Part shown: one piece after another, positions 1 through 12,172 of the stretch
How the letters are laid out: each line of letters begins with the position of its first letter
Numbering within the stretch: position 1 is the stretch's first letter
Assembly: GCA_963743785.1 (NCBI GenBank)
Contig: CAVURD010000025.1
Location: 1 to 64,000 of the forward strand
Length of the DNA: 64,000 bases
Direction: 5' to 3'
Source: Bog-473 sp963743785
GTDB taxonomy: Bacteria; Actinomycetota; Acidimicrobiia; Acidimicrobiales; RAAP-2
Notes under the pieces: generated by a model
What the model was told of the DNA's origin: nothing
What the model saw: only the letters and a program-made list of their open reading frames with translations
Databases searched by the model: none
Made by a program: the position numbers and the translations under genes

Positions 1-564
1 GTGGCCGAGTTGGCCCGGGTGGTCACGCCGAACGGCTTGGTGTGCATTCTCACCCCCAACGCCCCGGCTGATTTTGAGAACCCGTTCCACCTCCATCTCT
101 TCACTCGTGATGAGCTCCGGGAAATGCTGGAACGTCATTTCGACGATGTCTGGTTGGGCGGGGTCGATGCCACCCGCCCGTCAAAGCCGACTTCGCGGCG
201 CGGCGGCTCCGGGCCGCCAAACTCCTACGCTTCGACGTCTTCGATCTGCGCCACCGCATGCCCCACCGTTGGTACGTGTGGGCCTGCACCGCGGCTCCTT
301 CCATTGGCCTACAAGCTCGTGGCGCGAGGTGATGCCGGGGGCGTCACGGGAATCACGGCCGACGACTGGTTCGTGACCGAGGAGCTGGACGACACCACGC
401 TCGTCCTCCTGGCCGTGGCCGACAGCCCCGCGTCTCGACGCTTCCACCCCTCTGATGCTGGCGGTGGGGCTGACCGGGGGGATCGGCTCGGGGAAGTCGG
501 CCGTGGCCGAACTCCTGGTGGCCCGGGGCGCCGTGCTGATCGATGCCGATCAGGTGGCCCGTGA
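1..564 (+). pseudogene. class I SAM-dependent methyltransferase, C-terminal part, frame-broken
   Basis: The visible part begins inside the family's domain: ELARVVTPNGLVCILTPN is the late strand typical of class I methyltransferases. Around base 180 the plausible protein leaves this frame and continues one base earlier (VKADFAARRLRAAKLLRF), then returns near base 292 to PLAYKLVARGD and a conserved tail ending near base 430. One missing G after CGCCCG explains the first break. The frame then runs to a stop inside coaE, so the natural end was probably before 455. The substrate is unknown. The left end is cut by the window. The breaks could be real decay or sequencing errors. Confidence 0.6.
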
Positions 565-1054
565 GGTGGTGGCGCCCGGCGGTGCGGCCTACCAGGCGCT
601 GATCGATCGCTTCGGAGCCGGCATCGTGGCCGCCGACGGGACCATCGACCGTCCCGCCCTGGCCGCGGTGGCCTTCGCCGATGACGCCACCCGGGCTGAC
701 CTCAACGCCATCACCCATCCGGCCATCGGTGTCGCCATGATCCATGCCCGCGACGCGCTGGAGGAAACCGACGACATCGTGGTGCTGGCCATCCCCCTTC
801 TGACGGCGCAGCATCGGGATACGGTCAAGCTCCGCCTGGTGGTCGTGGTCGATTGCCCCACCGATATCGCCCTGGAGCGGCTCCTGACCCAGAGGGGCAT
901 GGACCGAGCCGACGCCGAGGCGCGCATCGCCGCCCAGATCAGCCGGGAGGAGCGGATCAAGGAGGCGGACTACGTGGTCGACAACTCCGGTGATCGCACG
1001 CAGCTCGAGGCCGAAGTCTCCACCCTGTGGGAGTGGCTGGTCGCCCAGGCCTGA
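455..1054 (+). CDS. coaE: dephospho-CoA kinase
   Basis: This 199-residue protein should phosphorylate the ribose 3'-OH of dephospho-CoA with ATP, the last step of coenzyme A synthesis in the cytoplasm. A P-loop GGIGSGKSA lies at residues 8-16, DAD at residues 30-32 matches the family's substrate-side motif, and a HPAI segment follows near residue 88. The length is usual for the family without the actinobacterial C-terminal extension. The ATG at 455 puts the P-loop at the normal distance from the N-terminus. It precedes uvrB by about 100 bases. Confidence 0.95.
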   Translation: MLAVGLTGGIGSGKSAVAELLVARGAVLIDADQVAREVVAPGGAAYQALIDRFGAGIVAADGTIDRPALAAVAFADDATRADLNAITHPAIGVAMIHARDALEETDDIVVLAIPLLTAQHRDTVKLRLVVVVDCPTDIALERLLTQRGMDRADAEARIAAQISREERIKEADYVVDNSGDRTQLEAEVSTLWEWLVAQA

Positions 1055-1146
1055 CATGGGAGGGGTTCGCCCGCCGGGTGGCCTCCCGCGGCCGCCGCAT
1101 CCGGCCGTCCCGCTGTCGGCCCGGGCACGGGGCGTCACACCACCCC

Positions 1147-1160
1147 GGTAGCCTCGGCCC
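1147..1160 (+). promoter_or_regulatory. putative leaderless promoter -10 for uvrB
   Basis: GGTAGCCT at 1147-1154 is followed by six bases and then the uvrB ATG. The same arrangement precedes several other genes here. A TANNNT hexamer this close to the start codon implies transcription beginning at or next to the ATG. No convincing Shine-Dalgarno sequence is present. Confidence 0.5.
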
Positions 1161-3197
1161 ATGGCCGTCTCCCTGAAAACCCCCTTTGCGGTCGTGTCGC
1201 CGTTCCGGCCTGCCGGCGACCAGCCGACCGCCATCGCCACCCTGGTCGAGGGGGTCAACCGGGGCGACCACTACCAGACGCTCCAGGGCATAACTGGCTC
1301 GGGGAAGACAGCGACCATCGCCTGGATGATCGAGCAGGTCCAACGCCCCATCCTGATCATCGAGCCGAACAAGTCCCTGGCCGCCCAGCTGTCCTCCGAG
1401 CTGCGGGACCTCTTCCCCAAGAACCGGGTCGAGTTCTTCGTGTCCTACTACGACTACTACCAGCCCGAGGCCTACCTCCCCACCACCGACACCTACATCG
1501 AAAAGGACTCGTCCATCAACGACGAGATCGACCGGCTCCGCCATGCCACCACGTCGTCGCTCCTCATGCGCAACGACGTGATCGTGGTGGCCTCGGTCTC
1601 GTGCATCTACGGCCTCGGGGCACCCCAGGAGTACCGCGACCGCATCCTGGCCCTCACCGTGGGTGACCAGCACGACCAGCGCGACATCCTGCGGCGCCTG
1701 GTCGACCTGCAGTACGCCCGCAACGACGTGAACCTGGTCCGGGGGACGTTCCGGGCCCGGGGCGACACGGTCGAGATCCACCCGGCCTACGAGGAGCAGG
1801 CGCTGCGGGTTGAGATGTTCGGCGACACCATCGAGCGCATCGTCACCTTCGATGTCCTGACCGGTGAGATGGGGGAGGAGCTGGAGGACATCGCCGTCTA
1901 CGCCGCCACCCACTACGTCACCGGCGACGAGATCGTCCAGCGGGCCGTCGGCACCATCGAGGTCGAGCTCCGGGAACGCCTGCAGTACTTCGAGAAGGAG
2001 GGCAAGCTCCTCGAGGCCCAGCGCCTCCGGGTCAGGACCGAGCACGACCTGGAAATGCTGGCCGAAACCGGTGTCTGCTCCGGCATCGAGAACTATTCCC
2101 GCCACCTGGACGGCCGCGCCCCGGGCGAGACGCCCTACACCCTGCTCGACTTCTTCCCCAAGGACTACCTGGTGGTGATCGACGAGAGCCACGTGGCCGT
2201 GCCGCAGCTGCACGGCCAACACGCCGGCGACCGCTCCCGCAAGGACATGCTGGTCGACCACGGATTTCGCCTTCCATCGGCCCGGGACAACCGCCCGCTG
2301 CGCTTCGACGAGTTCATCGAGCGGGTGCCCCAGTGTGTGTTCGTCTCGGCCACCCCCGGCCCCTTCGAGAAGGAGCACTCGACGCAGATGGTCGAGCAGG
2401 TCATCCGGCCCACCGGTCTGGTCGATCCCGAGGTGACCATCCGCCCCACCAAGGGCCAGGTGGACGACCTGATGGCCCGGATCGAGGTCACGGTCGGAGC
2501 CGGGGGCCGGGTGCTGGTGACCACGTTGACCAAGAAGATGGCCGAGGACCTCACCGACTATCTGGCCGATGCCGGCATCCGGGTTCAGTACCTCCACTCC
2601 GACATCGACACCATCACCCGGATCGAGATCCTGCGCGAGCTCCGCCTGGGCACCATCGACGTCCTGGTCGGCATCAACCTCCTCCGCGAGGGACTCGACC
2701 TCCCCGAGGTGGCTCTCGTCGCCATTCTCGATGCCGACAAGGAAGGTTTTCTCCGCTCGGCCTCCTCCCTGATCCAGACCATGGGCCGGGCCGCCCGCAA
2801 TGTGGACGGGACCGTCATCCTCTATGCCGACACGATCACCGACTCGATGCGGGAAGCCGTTTCGGTGACCCAGCGTCGCCGCGAGATACAAACGGCATAC
2901 AACAAGGAGCACGGCATCGACCCCACGACCATCCGCAAGGCGGTCACCGACATTCTCGAACGACTGCGCGGTGCCCCCGGCCGCTCGCGGGCCGAGGTGC
3001 GGCGCAACCCGTCGAGACGTGGCGCGCCACGGCCCTCCCTGCTGCACGACGGTGATGCCTCCACCCCGGCCGTGGCCGTGGAGCTGATGAGCCAGCTGGA
3101 GACGGAGATGAAGGTGGCGGCGGCCGAGTTGCGGTTCGAAGAGGCGGCTCTGTTGCGCGACGAGATCGCCGAGTTGCGGGCTTCCGTCCCCGGATAG
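1161..3197 (+). CDS. uvrB: UvrABC system protein B (excision repair helicase)
   Basis: UvrB verifies DNA damage handed over by UvrA and recruits UvrC. The 678-residue protein has Walker A GITGSGKT at residues 43-50, the damage-clamping beta-hairpin region SYYDYYQPEAY at 95-105, a DESH box near the middle, FVSATPGPFE, and the helicase motif GINLLREGLDLPEV. The C-terminal 35 residues form a UVR motif that contacts UvrC. The length is normal. uvrA lies about 1.2 kb downstream, separated by two unrelated small genes. Confidence 0.98.
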   Translation: MAVSLKTPFAVVSPFRPAGDQPTAIATLVEGVNRGDHYQTLQGITGSGKTATIAWMIEQVQRPILIIEPNKSLAAQLSSELRDLFPKNRVEFFVSYYDYYQPEAYLPTTDTYIEKDSSINDEIDRLRHATTSSLLMRNDVIVVASVSCIYGLGAPQEYRDRILALTVGDQHDQRDILRRLVDLQYARNDVNLVRGTFRARGDTVEIHPAYEEQALRVEMFGDTIERIVTFDVLTGEMGEELEDIAVYAATHYVTGDEIVQRAVGTIEVELRERLQYFEKEGKLLEAQRLRVRTEHDLEMLAETGVCSGIENYSRHLDGRAPGETPYTLLDFFPKDYLVVIDESHVAVPQLHGQHAGDRSRKDMLVDHGFRLPSARDNRPLRFDEFIERVPQCVFVSATPGPFEKEHSTQMVEQVIRPTGLVDPEVTIRPTKGQVDDLMARIEVTVGAGGRVLVTTLTKKMAEDLTDYLADAGIRVQYLHSDIDTITRIEILRELRLGTIDVLVGINLLREGLDLPEVALVAILDADKEGFLRSASSLIQTMGRAARNVDGTVILYADTITDSMREAVSVTQRRREIQTAYNKEHGIDPTTIRKAVTDILERLRGAPGRSRAEVRRNPSRRGAPRPSLLHDGDASTPAVAVELMSQLETEMKVAAAELRFEEAALLRDEIAELRASVPG

Positions 3198-3240
3198 TCG
3201 CCCGGGCCGCCCGAGTCGTACGGACCGTCCGGCGCCGCCC

Positions 3241-3256
3241 GGTTAGCCTCGCGGCC
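3241..3256 (+). promoter_or_regulatory. putative leaderless promoter -10
   Basis: TAGCCT at 3244-3249 lies seven bases before the ATG at 3257, the same layout as upstream of uvrB. No ribosome binding site is visible, which fits a leaderless message. Confidence 0.45.
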
Positions 3257-3637
3257 ATGCCCACGGCCGAAACCCTCCTCGCCACCGTCGAGCGGTACGC
3301 CGCCACGGTCACCGCCCGCGACGCCAGCGCCTACGCCGCGTTGTTCACCCCCGGAGCGGTGCAGGTCGATCCCTACCCGACGGCGCCCAATGTCGGCCGG
3401 GACGCCATCCGGGATTTCATGCAACGCTCCATTGACGGCTGCGAGACGATGCTCTTCGAGGTCACCGAGGTCCACCCCGTGGCCGACCGGGCGGCGTTGG
3501 CCTTCCACATCACCCTCGATCTCGAGGGCGGCGCGGTGATGCACATCCGCGGCATCGAGGTCTTCACGGTGACCGAGGACGGGCTCATCGCAGCCGTCGA
3601 CGCCTACTGGGGTGACAACGATGTCACCTTCGACTGA
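3257..3637 (+). CDS. NTF2/SnoaL-like small protein
   Basis: The 126-residue protein has the pattern of a cone-shaped NTF2-like fold: an N-terminal helix (VERYAATVTARDASAYAALF), then the GAVQVDPYP strand, a helix RDAIRDFMQRSI, and C-terminal beta strands with VMHIRGIEVFTV. Such proteins are often small isomerases, cyclases or binding proteins, and the substrate cannot be told from the sequence. The single-gene unit between uvrB and an acetyltransferase gives no functional context. Confidence 0.8.
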   Translation: MPTAETLLATVERYAATVTARDASAYAALFTPGAVQVDPYPTAPNVGRDAIRDFMQRSIDGCETMLFEVTEVHPVADRAALAFHITLDLEGGAVMHIRGIEVFTVTEDGLIAAVDAYWGDNDVTFD

Positions 3638-3791
3638 GGGGATCACCATAAAGGAAAAGGGAAATCGTCGTCACCGAGTTCGTCTTGCCCGATGGTGTCA
3701 TGCACTCGTGGGCAACGTCGTGGCGACCGTGATCGCCCAATCCGGCGCCGCGTGACCGTGGGTCGGTGCTCGGACACGTGAGGGGTCCCGG

Positions 3792-4376
3792 GTGAGGCCG
3801 GCCACCTCCGACGAGCTGACGTACCGCGCCGCGACGCCGCACGATGTCGAGGGGATCGCCCACCTCCACGCCGACAGCTGGCGAAGGAACTACCGCGGTG
3901 CATTCTCCGACGCCTACCTGGACGGTGACCTGGTCGCGGAGCGGCTCTCCGTCTGGTCTGACCGCCTCCGGTCACCGCACGCGGGCACCTTCACGATCGT
4001 GGCGGAGCACCCCGACCCCGGCACCGCCACCGGTGCCATCGTCGGCCTGGCCCACACCATCCTCGGGGATGATCCGGCCTGGGGTGCGCTTCTCGACAAC
4101 CTCCATGTCTCCCACGCCGAGCAGGGGCGGGGGATCGGCACCCGGCTGATGGCGGAGACGGCGAGCGGTCTCATCGCGCGTGCCCCGGCCTCGTCGCTCT
4201 TCCTGTGGGTTCTGGCCCAGAACACGGCGGCCCAGGCCTTCTACGACGCCCGGGGCGGCACCTGCGTCGAGCGCCAGTCCCGGAACCCTGAGCCGGGGGA
4301 TCGACTGCGCTACACCTGGCCGGACCCCTCGGGGCTCCTCCTCGACCAGGCCGAGGAGCGGGCCGATCGGCAGTGA
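3792..4376 (+). CDS. GNAT family N-acetyltransferase
   Basis: The 194-residue protein begins with the GNAT beta1-alpha1 pattern (YRAATPHDVEGIAHLHADSWRRN) and carries the acetyl-CoA loop EQGRGIGTRLM at about residues 112-122, followed by LWVLAQNTAAQAFYDARGG, typical of beta5 and alpha4. It should transfer an acetyl group from acetyl-CoA to an amine, and the acceptor is unknown. The start is a GTG at 3792. The 3' end lies 25 bases before uvrA. Confidence 0.85.
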   Translation: MRPATSDELTYRAATPHDVEGIAHLHADSWRRNYRGAFSDAYLDGDLVAERLSVWSDRLRSPHAGTFTIVAEHPDPGTATGAIVGLAHTILGDDPAWGALLDNLHVSHAEQGRGIGTRLMAETASGLIARAPASSLFLWVLAQNTAAQAFYDARGGTCVERQSRNPEPGDRLRYTWPDPSGLLLDQAEERADRQ

Positions 4377-4387
4377 CACACCCTCCC

Positions 4388-4401
4388 GGTATCCTCGACA
4401 G
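4388..4401 (+). promoter_or_regulatory. putative leaderless promoter -10 for uvrA
   Basis: GGTATCCT at 4388-4395 is followed by six bases and the uvrA ATG at 4402, repeating the layout seen before uvrB. Confidence 0.5.
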
Positions 4402-7254
<2,853 letters not shown>

Positions 7255-7260
7255 GCCCAC

Positions 7261-8361
7261 CTAGGTGATGGCCAGCATCCTCTCCAAGGCCACCCGGGCC
7301 CACTCGGCCGTCTCGGTGTCGACCTGAATCTGGTTGCGGACCTCCCCCTGCACCAGGCCCTCGAGCACCCAGGCCAGGTGCGGCCCGTCGATTCTCGACA
7401 TGGTCGAGCAGGGACAGACCAGCGGGTCGAGGCAGACCACGGTCTTGTCGGGAGACTCGTCATCGAGCCGCTTGACCAAGTGGATCTCGGTGGCCACGCC
7501 GATCACCGAACCACTCGGTGCGGCCGCTACGCCCTGGATCAGGGCGTCGGTGGAGCCCACCAGGTCACCCATCTCCACCACGTCGTGGGCGCACTCGGGA
7601 TGGACCATGACGATCCCACCGGGGTGGGCTTCCCGAAAGGCCGTCACGTGCTCGGGCCTGAACCGTTGGTGGACCGAGCAGTGTCCCTTCCACAGCAGCA
7701 GCGTCGAGTTCTTGACCTCGGCGTCGGTCAGCCCCCCGAGGGCCAGGCGCGGGTTCCACACCCGCATGTCGTCGGCCCCGTAGCCGAGTTGATAGCCGGT
7801 GTTACGGCCCAGGTGCTGATCGGGAAAGAACAGGACCCGGTCACCCCGGCCCTCCTCCAGGGCCCAGGTCAAGACCGCACGCGCGTTCGAAGAGGTGCAG
7901 ACGGCACCCTGGTGGCGACCGACGAAGGACTTGAGGGCGGCCGAGGAGTTCATGTAGGTGACGGGGACCACGCGCTCGACGTCGATCACCCTGGAGAGCT
8001 CCTCCCACGCCTCCTCCACCTGGTCGATGTCGGCCATGTCGGCCATCGAACAGCCGGCATTGAGGTCGGGCAACAGCACCTTCTGGTCCGCTCCGGTGAG
8101 CACGTCGGCCGATTCGGCCATGAAGTGCACGCCACAGAAGACGATGAATTCCGCCTCGGTCTGCTCGGCCGCCAGCCGGGACAACCCGAAGGAATCCCCC
8201 CGGGCGTCGGCCCAGCGCATGACGTCGTCGCGTTGGTAGTGGTGCCCCAGAACGAAGACACGGGACCCCAGGGCCGCCTTGGCGGCTCCGATCATCCGGG
8301 TCAACTCGTCGGCGGTCGCGGTGCTGTAGCGCTCGGGGAGCGGGTGTTGGAGCCTGAGCAT
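7261..8361 (-). CDS. nadA: quinolinate synthase
   Basis: NadA condenses iminoaspartate with dihydroxyacetone phosphate to make quinolinate for NAD synthesis, using a [4Fe-4S] cluster. The three expected cluster cysteines are visible in NAGCSM, HPECAHD and DPLVCPCST, and GHHYQRDD near the N-terminus is typical. I prefer the ATG at 8361 (366 residues), because AAAGGGGG lies at normal spacing upstream. A GTG nine codons earlier is possible. The gene converges on uvrA with only six bases between stops. nadB and nadC are not in the window. Confidence 0.96.
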   Translation of the reverse strand: MLRLQHPLPERYSTATADELTRMIGAAKAALGSRVFVLGHHYQRDDVMRWADARGDSFGLSRLAAEQTEAEFIVFCGVHFMAESADVLTGADQKVLLPDLNAGCSMADMADIDQVEEAWEELSRVIDVERVVPVTYMNSSAALKSFVGRHQGAVCTSSNARAVLTWALEEGRGDRVLFFPDQHLGRNTGYQLGYGADDMRVWNPRLALGGLTDAEVKNSTLLLWKGHCSVHQRFRPEHVTAFREAHPGGIVMVHPECAHDVVEMGDLVGSTDALIQGVAAAPSGSVIGVATEIHLVKRLDDESPDKTVVCLDPLVCPCSTMSRIDGPHLAWVLEGLVQGEVRNQIQVDTETAEWARVALERMLAIT

Positions 8362-8522
8362 CGATCTGCCCCCTTTGAGGGAGAGCACCGATCTGGCCGG
8401 CGGGGACAGCCTGGTCGCCCATCCGCGGGTGTGTCGGCCTCGGTGCGAGGTGTCGTGCCGGAAACCAGGCCGGCACAGTCAGTGTATCGGGTGTCCCGGG
8501 CCCTGTCGCGGTCTGCGCGAAA

Positions 8523-10403
8523 GTGGACGGCGTGAAGGATCCACCCCCTACCGGCTCCATTCCCGATGCTCCGGGGTCGTACCAGTTCCTCGATGCCGAG
8601 GGCCGGATCCTCTATGTGGGCAAGGCGAAGTCGCTGCGCCACCGCCTCCCCAACTACTGGCAGGATTCCGCCCTGGCCAACCAGTTGCCCCGTACCGCGC
8701 AGATGGTGGCCCAGGCCGATCACGTGGAGTGGGTGGTGGTCGACAGCGAGGTCGACGCACTCATTCTGGAACATTCGCTCATCCAGGCCCATCTGCCCCG
8801 GTACAACGTCCGGCTGAAGGACGACAAAAGCTACCCGTGGCTGGCCGTCACCCTGAACGACGAGTGGCCGCGTCCGGCCGTGGTGCGGGGACGCAAGCGC
8901 AAGGGCGTGCGCTACTTCGGCCCCTACGGCCAGGCCGGTGGCATCCGCTCCACCCTTGACCTGCTGGTGCGCAGTTTTCCCGTCCGGACGTGTTCGGACA
9001 ACAAATTCCTCCGCCACCAGCGCCTGGGGCGGCCCTGCCTCCTCTACGACATCGACCGCTGCTCGGGACCCTGTGTCGGCGCGGTCGACCACACCGCCTA
9101 CGACGGTTTCGTCAACGACCTCATGGGGTTCCTCTCGGGCGACACCGAACCGGTACTCGATCGACTCAACGCGGAGATGCAGGCGGCGTCGGACAACCTC
9201 GAGTTCGAGCGGGCCGCCCGGCTCAGGGATCGCATCGCCACGGCCCAGAAGGCCGCCGAAGCCCAATTGATGGTGTCCGAGCGGGCCGAGGACTTCGACG
9301 TGATCGGCGTGGCCGACGATCCGCTCGAGGCGTCCGTGCAGATCTTCGTCGTGCGGCGCGGACGGGTGGTGGGCCACCGGGGGTTCGTGGCCGAAAAGGT
9401 GGAGGACCTGACCAGTCCCGAGTTCCTGGCGCTCATCCTCCAGCAGGTCTACGGCACCGACGGGACCGAGGTGCCCCGCCGGGTCCTGGTGCCGGAGGTC
9501 CCGGCCGACCAGGAGGTGCTGACCACGTGGCTGCGCTCCCTGCGCCAGGGACCGGTCGACGTGGCCGTCCCGCAACGAGGGCCGAAACGGGCGCTGCAAG
9601 AGACCGTCACCCGGTCGGCCGCCGAGGACCTGGCCCGGCACCGCCTGCGCCGGGCCTCCGATCACAACGCCCGCTCGAAGGCCCTGACCGAGCTCCAGGG
9701 CGCGTTGGGATTCCGCGAGGCCCCGTTGCGGATCGAGTGCTACGACATGAGCCACCTGCAGGGCACCGACTACGTCGGCTCGATGGTGGTGGTGGAGGAC
9801 GGGCTGGCCAAGCGGTCGGACTACCGCCGGTTCAAGGTCAAGACGGTGGGGGGCAACGACGACTACGCGGCCATGGAAGAGGTGCTGACCAGGCGCCTCA
9901 CCGCCCTGGTCGCGGCCAAGGACGCCCCGGCCACCGAACGCCCACGCCGGTTCGCCTACCGACCCAACCTGTTGCTGGTCGACGGCGGCAAGGGGCAACT
10001 GGGCGTGGCCGAACGGGTGGTACGTGATCTGGGGCTCGAGGACGAGATCGAACTGGCCTCCCTGGCCAAGCAATTCGAGGAGGTCTACCGACCGGGTCAG
10101 GCCGCGCCGATCCGGCTCCGGCGCGGCTCGGACGCCCTGTACCTGCTCCAGCGGGTGCGCGACGAGGCTCATCGCTTCGCCATCACCTTCCACCGCGAAC
10201 GGCGGGGCAAGCGCATGACCGTCAGCGTCCTGGACGACATCCCGGGGCTGGGTCCGGCCCGCCGCACCCGGCTGGTCAAGGAGATGGGCGGTGTCAACGC
10301 CGTCAAGGCCGCCTCCCTGGAGGAGCTGCTGTCACGGTCGTGGCTCCCCGATGACGTCGGGCTGGCCGTTTACGATGGGATACACAAGACCGGAGGGCGG
10401 TGA
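8523..10403 (+). CDS. uvrC: UvrABC system protein C (dual-incision nuclease)
   Basis: UvrC cuts the damaged strand on both sides of the lesion marked by UvrB. The 626-residue protein shows an N-terminal GIY-YIG domain (PGSYQFLDAEGRILYVGKAK), a UVR motif NLEFERAARLRDRI near residue 225, an RNase H-like domain with ECYDMSHLQG and VDGGKGQL, and a C-terminal helix-hairpin-helix pair (DDIPGLGPARRTRLV). The GTG at 8523 is used; another GTG three codons on is equally possible. It begins the uvrC-rapZ-yvcK-gap gene order. Confidence 0.97.
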   Translation: MDGVKDPPPTGSIPDAPGSYQFLDAEGRILYVGKAKSLRHRLPNYWQDSALANQLPRTAQMVAQADHVEWVVVDSEVDALILEHSLIQAHLPRYNVRLKDDKSYPWLAVTLNDEWPRPAVVRGRKRKGVRYFGPYGQAGGIRSTLDLLVRSFPVRTCSDNKFLRHQRLGRPCLLYDIDRCSGPCVGAVDHTAYDGFVNDLMGFLSGDTEPVLDRLNAEMQAASDNLEFERAARLRDRIATAQKAAEAQLMVSERAEDFDVIGVADDPLEASVQIFVVRRGRVVGHRGFVAEKVEDLTSPEFLALILQQVYGTDGTEVPRRVLVPEVPADQEVLTTWLRSLRQGPVDVAVPQRGPKRALQETVTRSAAEDLARHRLRRASDHNARSKALTELQGALGFREAPLRIECYDMSHLQGTDYVGSMVVVEDGLAKRSDYRRFKVKTVGGNDDYAAMEEVLTRRLTALVAAKDAPATERPRRFAYRPNLLLVDGGKGQLGVAERVVRDLGLEDEIELASLAKQFEEVYRPGQAAPIRLRRGSDALYLLQRVRDEAHRFAITFHRERRGKRMTVSVLDDIPGLGPARRTRLVKEMGGVNAVKAASLEELLSRSWLPDDVGLAVYDGIHKTGGR

Positions 10404-10407
10404 GTCG

Positions 10408-11274
10408 TTGAGCGAATTCCTCGTGGTGACGGGGATGTCCGGGGCGGGCCGGTCGACGGCCGCAGCCACCCTGGAGGACCTGGGCTGGTTTGTCATCGAC
10501 AACGTGCCGGCGGCCCTCATCATGAAGATGGTCGAGATGATCGATCTTCCCGGTTCGGAGATCGAGCGGGTGGCCCTGGTCATCGGCCGGGGCGGGTCCA
10601 ACACCGGGGTCGAATATTTCGATGAACTGGCCGACGTGCTCGATGCGCTCCGCCAGACCCGCAACCGAGTCACGGTGCTCTTCCTCGAAGCGGCCGACGA
10701 CGTCCTGGTCAGGCGCTACGAGGGCACCCGCCGACGCCATCCCATCGACGCCCGTGGCGTGGAGGAATCGATCGCCGACGAGCGCCGCCTCCTCGGACCG
10801 GTGCGCGACCGGGCCGATCTGCTCATCGATACGGGGGAGCTCAACTCGAACCAGCTGCGCACCCGCATCCTCGAGGCCTTCGACAACAACAGCGCCGATT
10901 CCAACATGCAGACGTCGGTGGTCTCCTTCGGCTACAAGCACGGGATCCCACTCGATGTCGACATCGTCTTCGACTGCCGTTTCCTGCCCAATCCCTTCTG
11001 GGTCGAGGAACTGCGGCCCTACAGCGGCCTCGATGCCCCGGTGCGGGACTACGTCCTCTCCCAGCCCGAATCGATGGACTTTCTGGCCAAGGTCGACGAT
11101 CTCCTCACCGCCATCCTCCCGGCCTTCATCCGGGAGGGGAAGTCGTACCTGACCATCGCCATGGGCTGCACCGGCGGCCGGCACCGATCGGTGGCGCTGG
11201 CCGAAGCACTGGCCACCCGGCTGGGCGGACACGGCCACCCCACCTCGGTCTTCCACCGGGACGTGGACCGATGA
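10408..11274 (+). CDS. rapZ: RNase adapter protein RapZ / nucleotide-binding protein YvcJ family
   Basis: The 288-residue protein has the family's Walker A form GMSGAGRS at residues 8-15, the central DCRFLPNPFWVEELRP segment and the C-terminal GCTGGRHRSVALAE loop, believed to bind a small molecule or RNA partner. In enterobacteria RapZ tunes amino-sugar synthesis through a small RNA; its role in actinobacteria is less clear. The start is a TTG five bases after the uvrC stop with GAGGGCGG before it. It overlaps the next gene by four bases (ATGA). Confidence 0.93.
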   Translation: MSEFLVVTGMSGAGRSTAAATLEDLGWFVIDNVPAALIMKMVEMIDLPGSEIERVALVIGRGGSNTGVEYFDELADVLDALRQTRNRVTVLFLEAADDVLVRRYEGTRRRHPIDARGVEESIADERRLLGPVRDRADLLIDTGELNSNQLRTRILEAFDNNSADSNMQTSVVSFGYKHGIPLDVDIVFDCRFLPNPFWVEELRPYSGLDAPVRDYVLSQPESMDFLAKVDDLLTAILPAFIREGKSYLTIAMGCTGGRHRSVALAEALATRLGGHGHPTSVFHRDVDR

Positions 11275-12149
11275 GCCCCGCCGGACCGGGTCCCGCCGTC
11301 GTGGCCCTGGGCGGAGGGCACGGGACCGCCGTCACCCTCCGCGCCGCCCGCACCTACGCCGGGCTCCTGACCGCTGTGGTCTCGGTGGCCGACGACGGTG
11401 GGTCGAGCGGTCGCCTGAGCGAGTTGCTCGACGTGGTGGCGCTGGGGGACATGCGCAAGTGCCTGGTGGCCCTGGCCGCCGAGGACTCGGCGCTGGCCGT
11501 GGCCTTCGAGCACCGCTTCGAGGAAGGGGAGCTGGCCGGGCACGCCCTCGGCAACCTCGTGCTGGCCGGACTGATCGAGGCCACCGGCGAGCTGGTGTCC
11601 GGCGTTCGGGAGGCAGCCCAGTTGTTGGGGGCCGACGGCGACGTGGTGCCGGCCACCGTCGAGCGGGTCGTGCTCAAGGCCAACGTCGCCCACGGGGAGG
11701 TGGCCGGTCAGGTGGCGGTGTCGGCGGCCGGGGGCATCGAGACGGTGTCCCTCGTCCCGGCGGATGCATCACCGCCCCCGCTGGCCATCGAGCGGATCGA
11801 GGCGGCGGACCAGGTGGTCATCGGTCCCGGGTCGCTCTTCACCAGTGTGCTGGCCGCGGCCGCTGTCACAGGGGTTGCAGAAGCCCTGGCCCGAAGCCGG
11901 GGCCAGCGGGTCTACGTGTGCAACCTCCACCCGCAGAAACCGGAGACGGCGGGCTTCGACGTGGCGGACCACCTGGCCGCCCTGGCCCGGCATGGCGTGC
12001 CGGTCGACGTCGTCCTGTGCGACACCAGCCTGGGCCTGCCCCGGGGTCGGGTCGCCATCGACCTGGTCGACGTGCCCCTCACCGCAGACAATCCTCTGGT
12101 CCACAGTCCTGGCAGACTGGCGCTGGCACTCTCCAGTCTGCTGTCATAG
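11271..12149 (+). CDS. yvcK: YvcK/CofD-like gluconeogenesis factor
   Basis: The 292-residue protein starts with the nucleotide-binding ALGGGHGT and continues with VSVADDGGSSGRL, GDMRKCL and GNLVLAGL, all typical of the CofD/YvcK fold. VIGPGSLFTSVL and CNLHPQKPETAGF complete the family pattern. YvcK homologues bind UDP-sugars and influence cell-wall precursor and central carbon flow. It is translationally coupled to rapZ. In most actinobacteria whiA follows, but here gap starts 23 bases later. Confidence 0.92.
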   Translation: MSPAGPGPAVVALGGGHGTAVTLRAARTYAGLLTAVVSVADDGGSSGRLSELLDVVALGDMRKCLVALAAEDSALAVAFEHRFEEGELAGHALGNLVLAGLIEATGELVSGVREAAQLLGADGDVVPATVERVVLKANVAHGEVAGQVAVSAAGGIETVSLVPADASPPPLAIERIEAADQVVIGPGSLFTSVLAAAAVTGVAEALARSRGQRVYVCNLHPQKPETAGFDVADHLAALARHGVPVDVVLCDTSLGLPRGRVAIDLVDVPLTADNPLVHSPGRLALALSSLLS

Positions 12150-12172
12150 CGCCCGAAAGGAAGTTGGTGCGG

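Noticed and set aside
957..3047. Long minus-strand open frame across uvrB
   Set aside because: It mirrors the codon pattern of uvrB, is rich in Asp/Gly/His/Val and has no recognisable domain. The plus-strand uvrB is certain.
8301..10193. 630-codon minus-strand frame opposite uvrC
   Set aside because: It is an antisense shadow of a certain gene in GC-rich DNA, with low-complexity composition.
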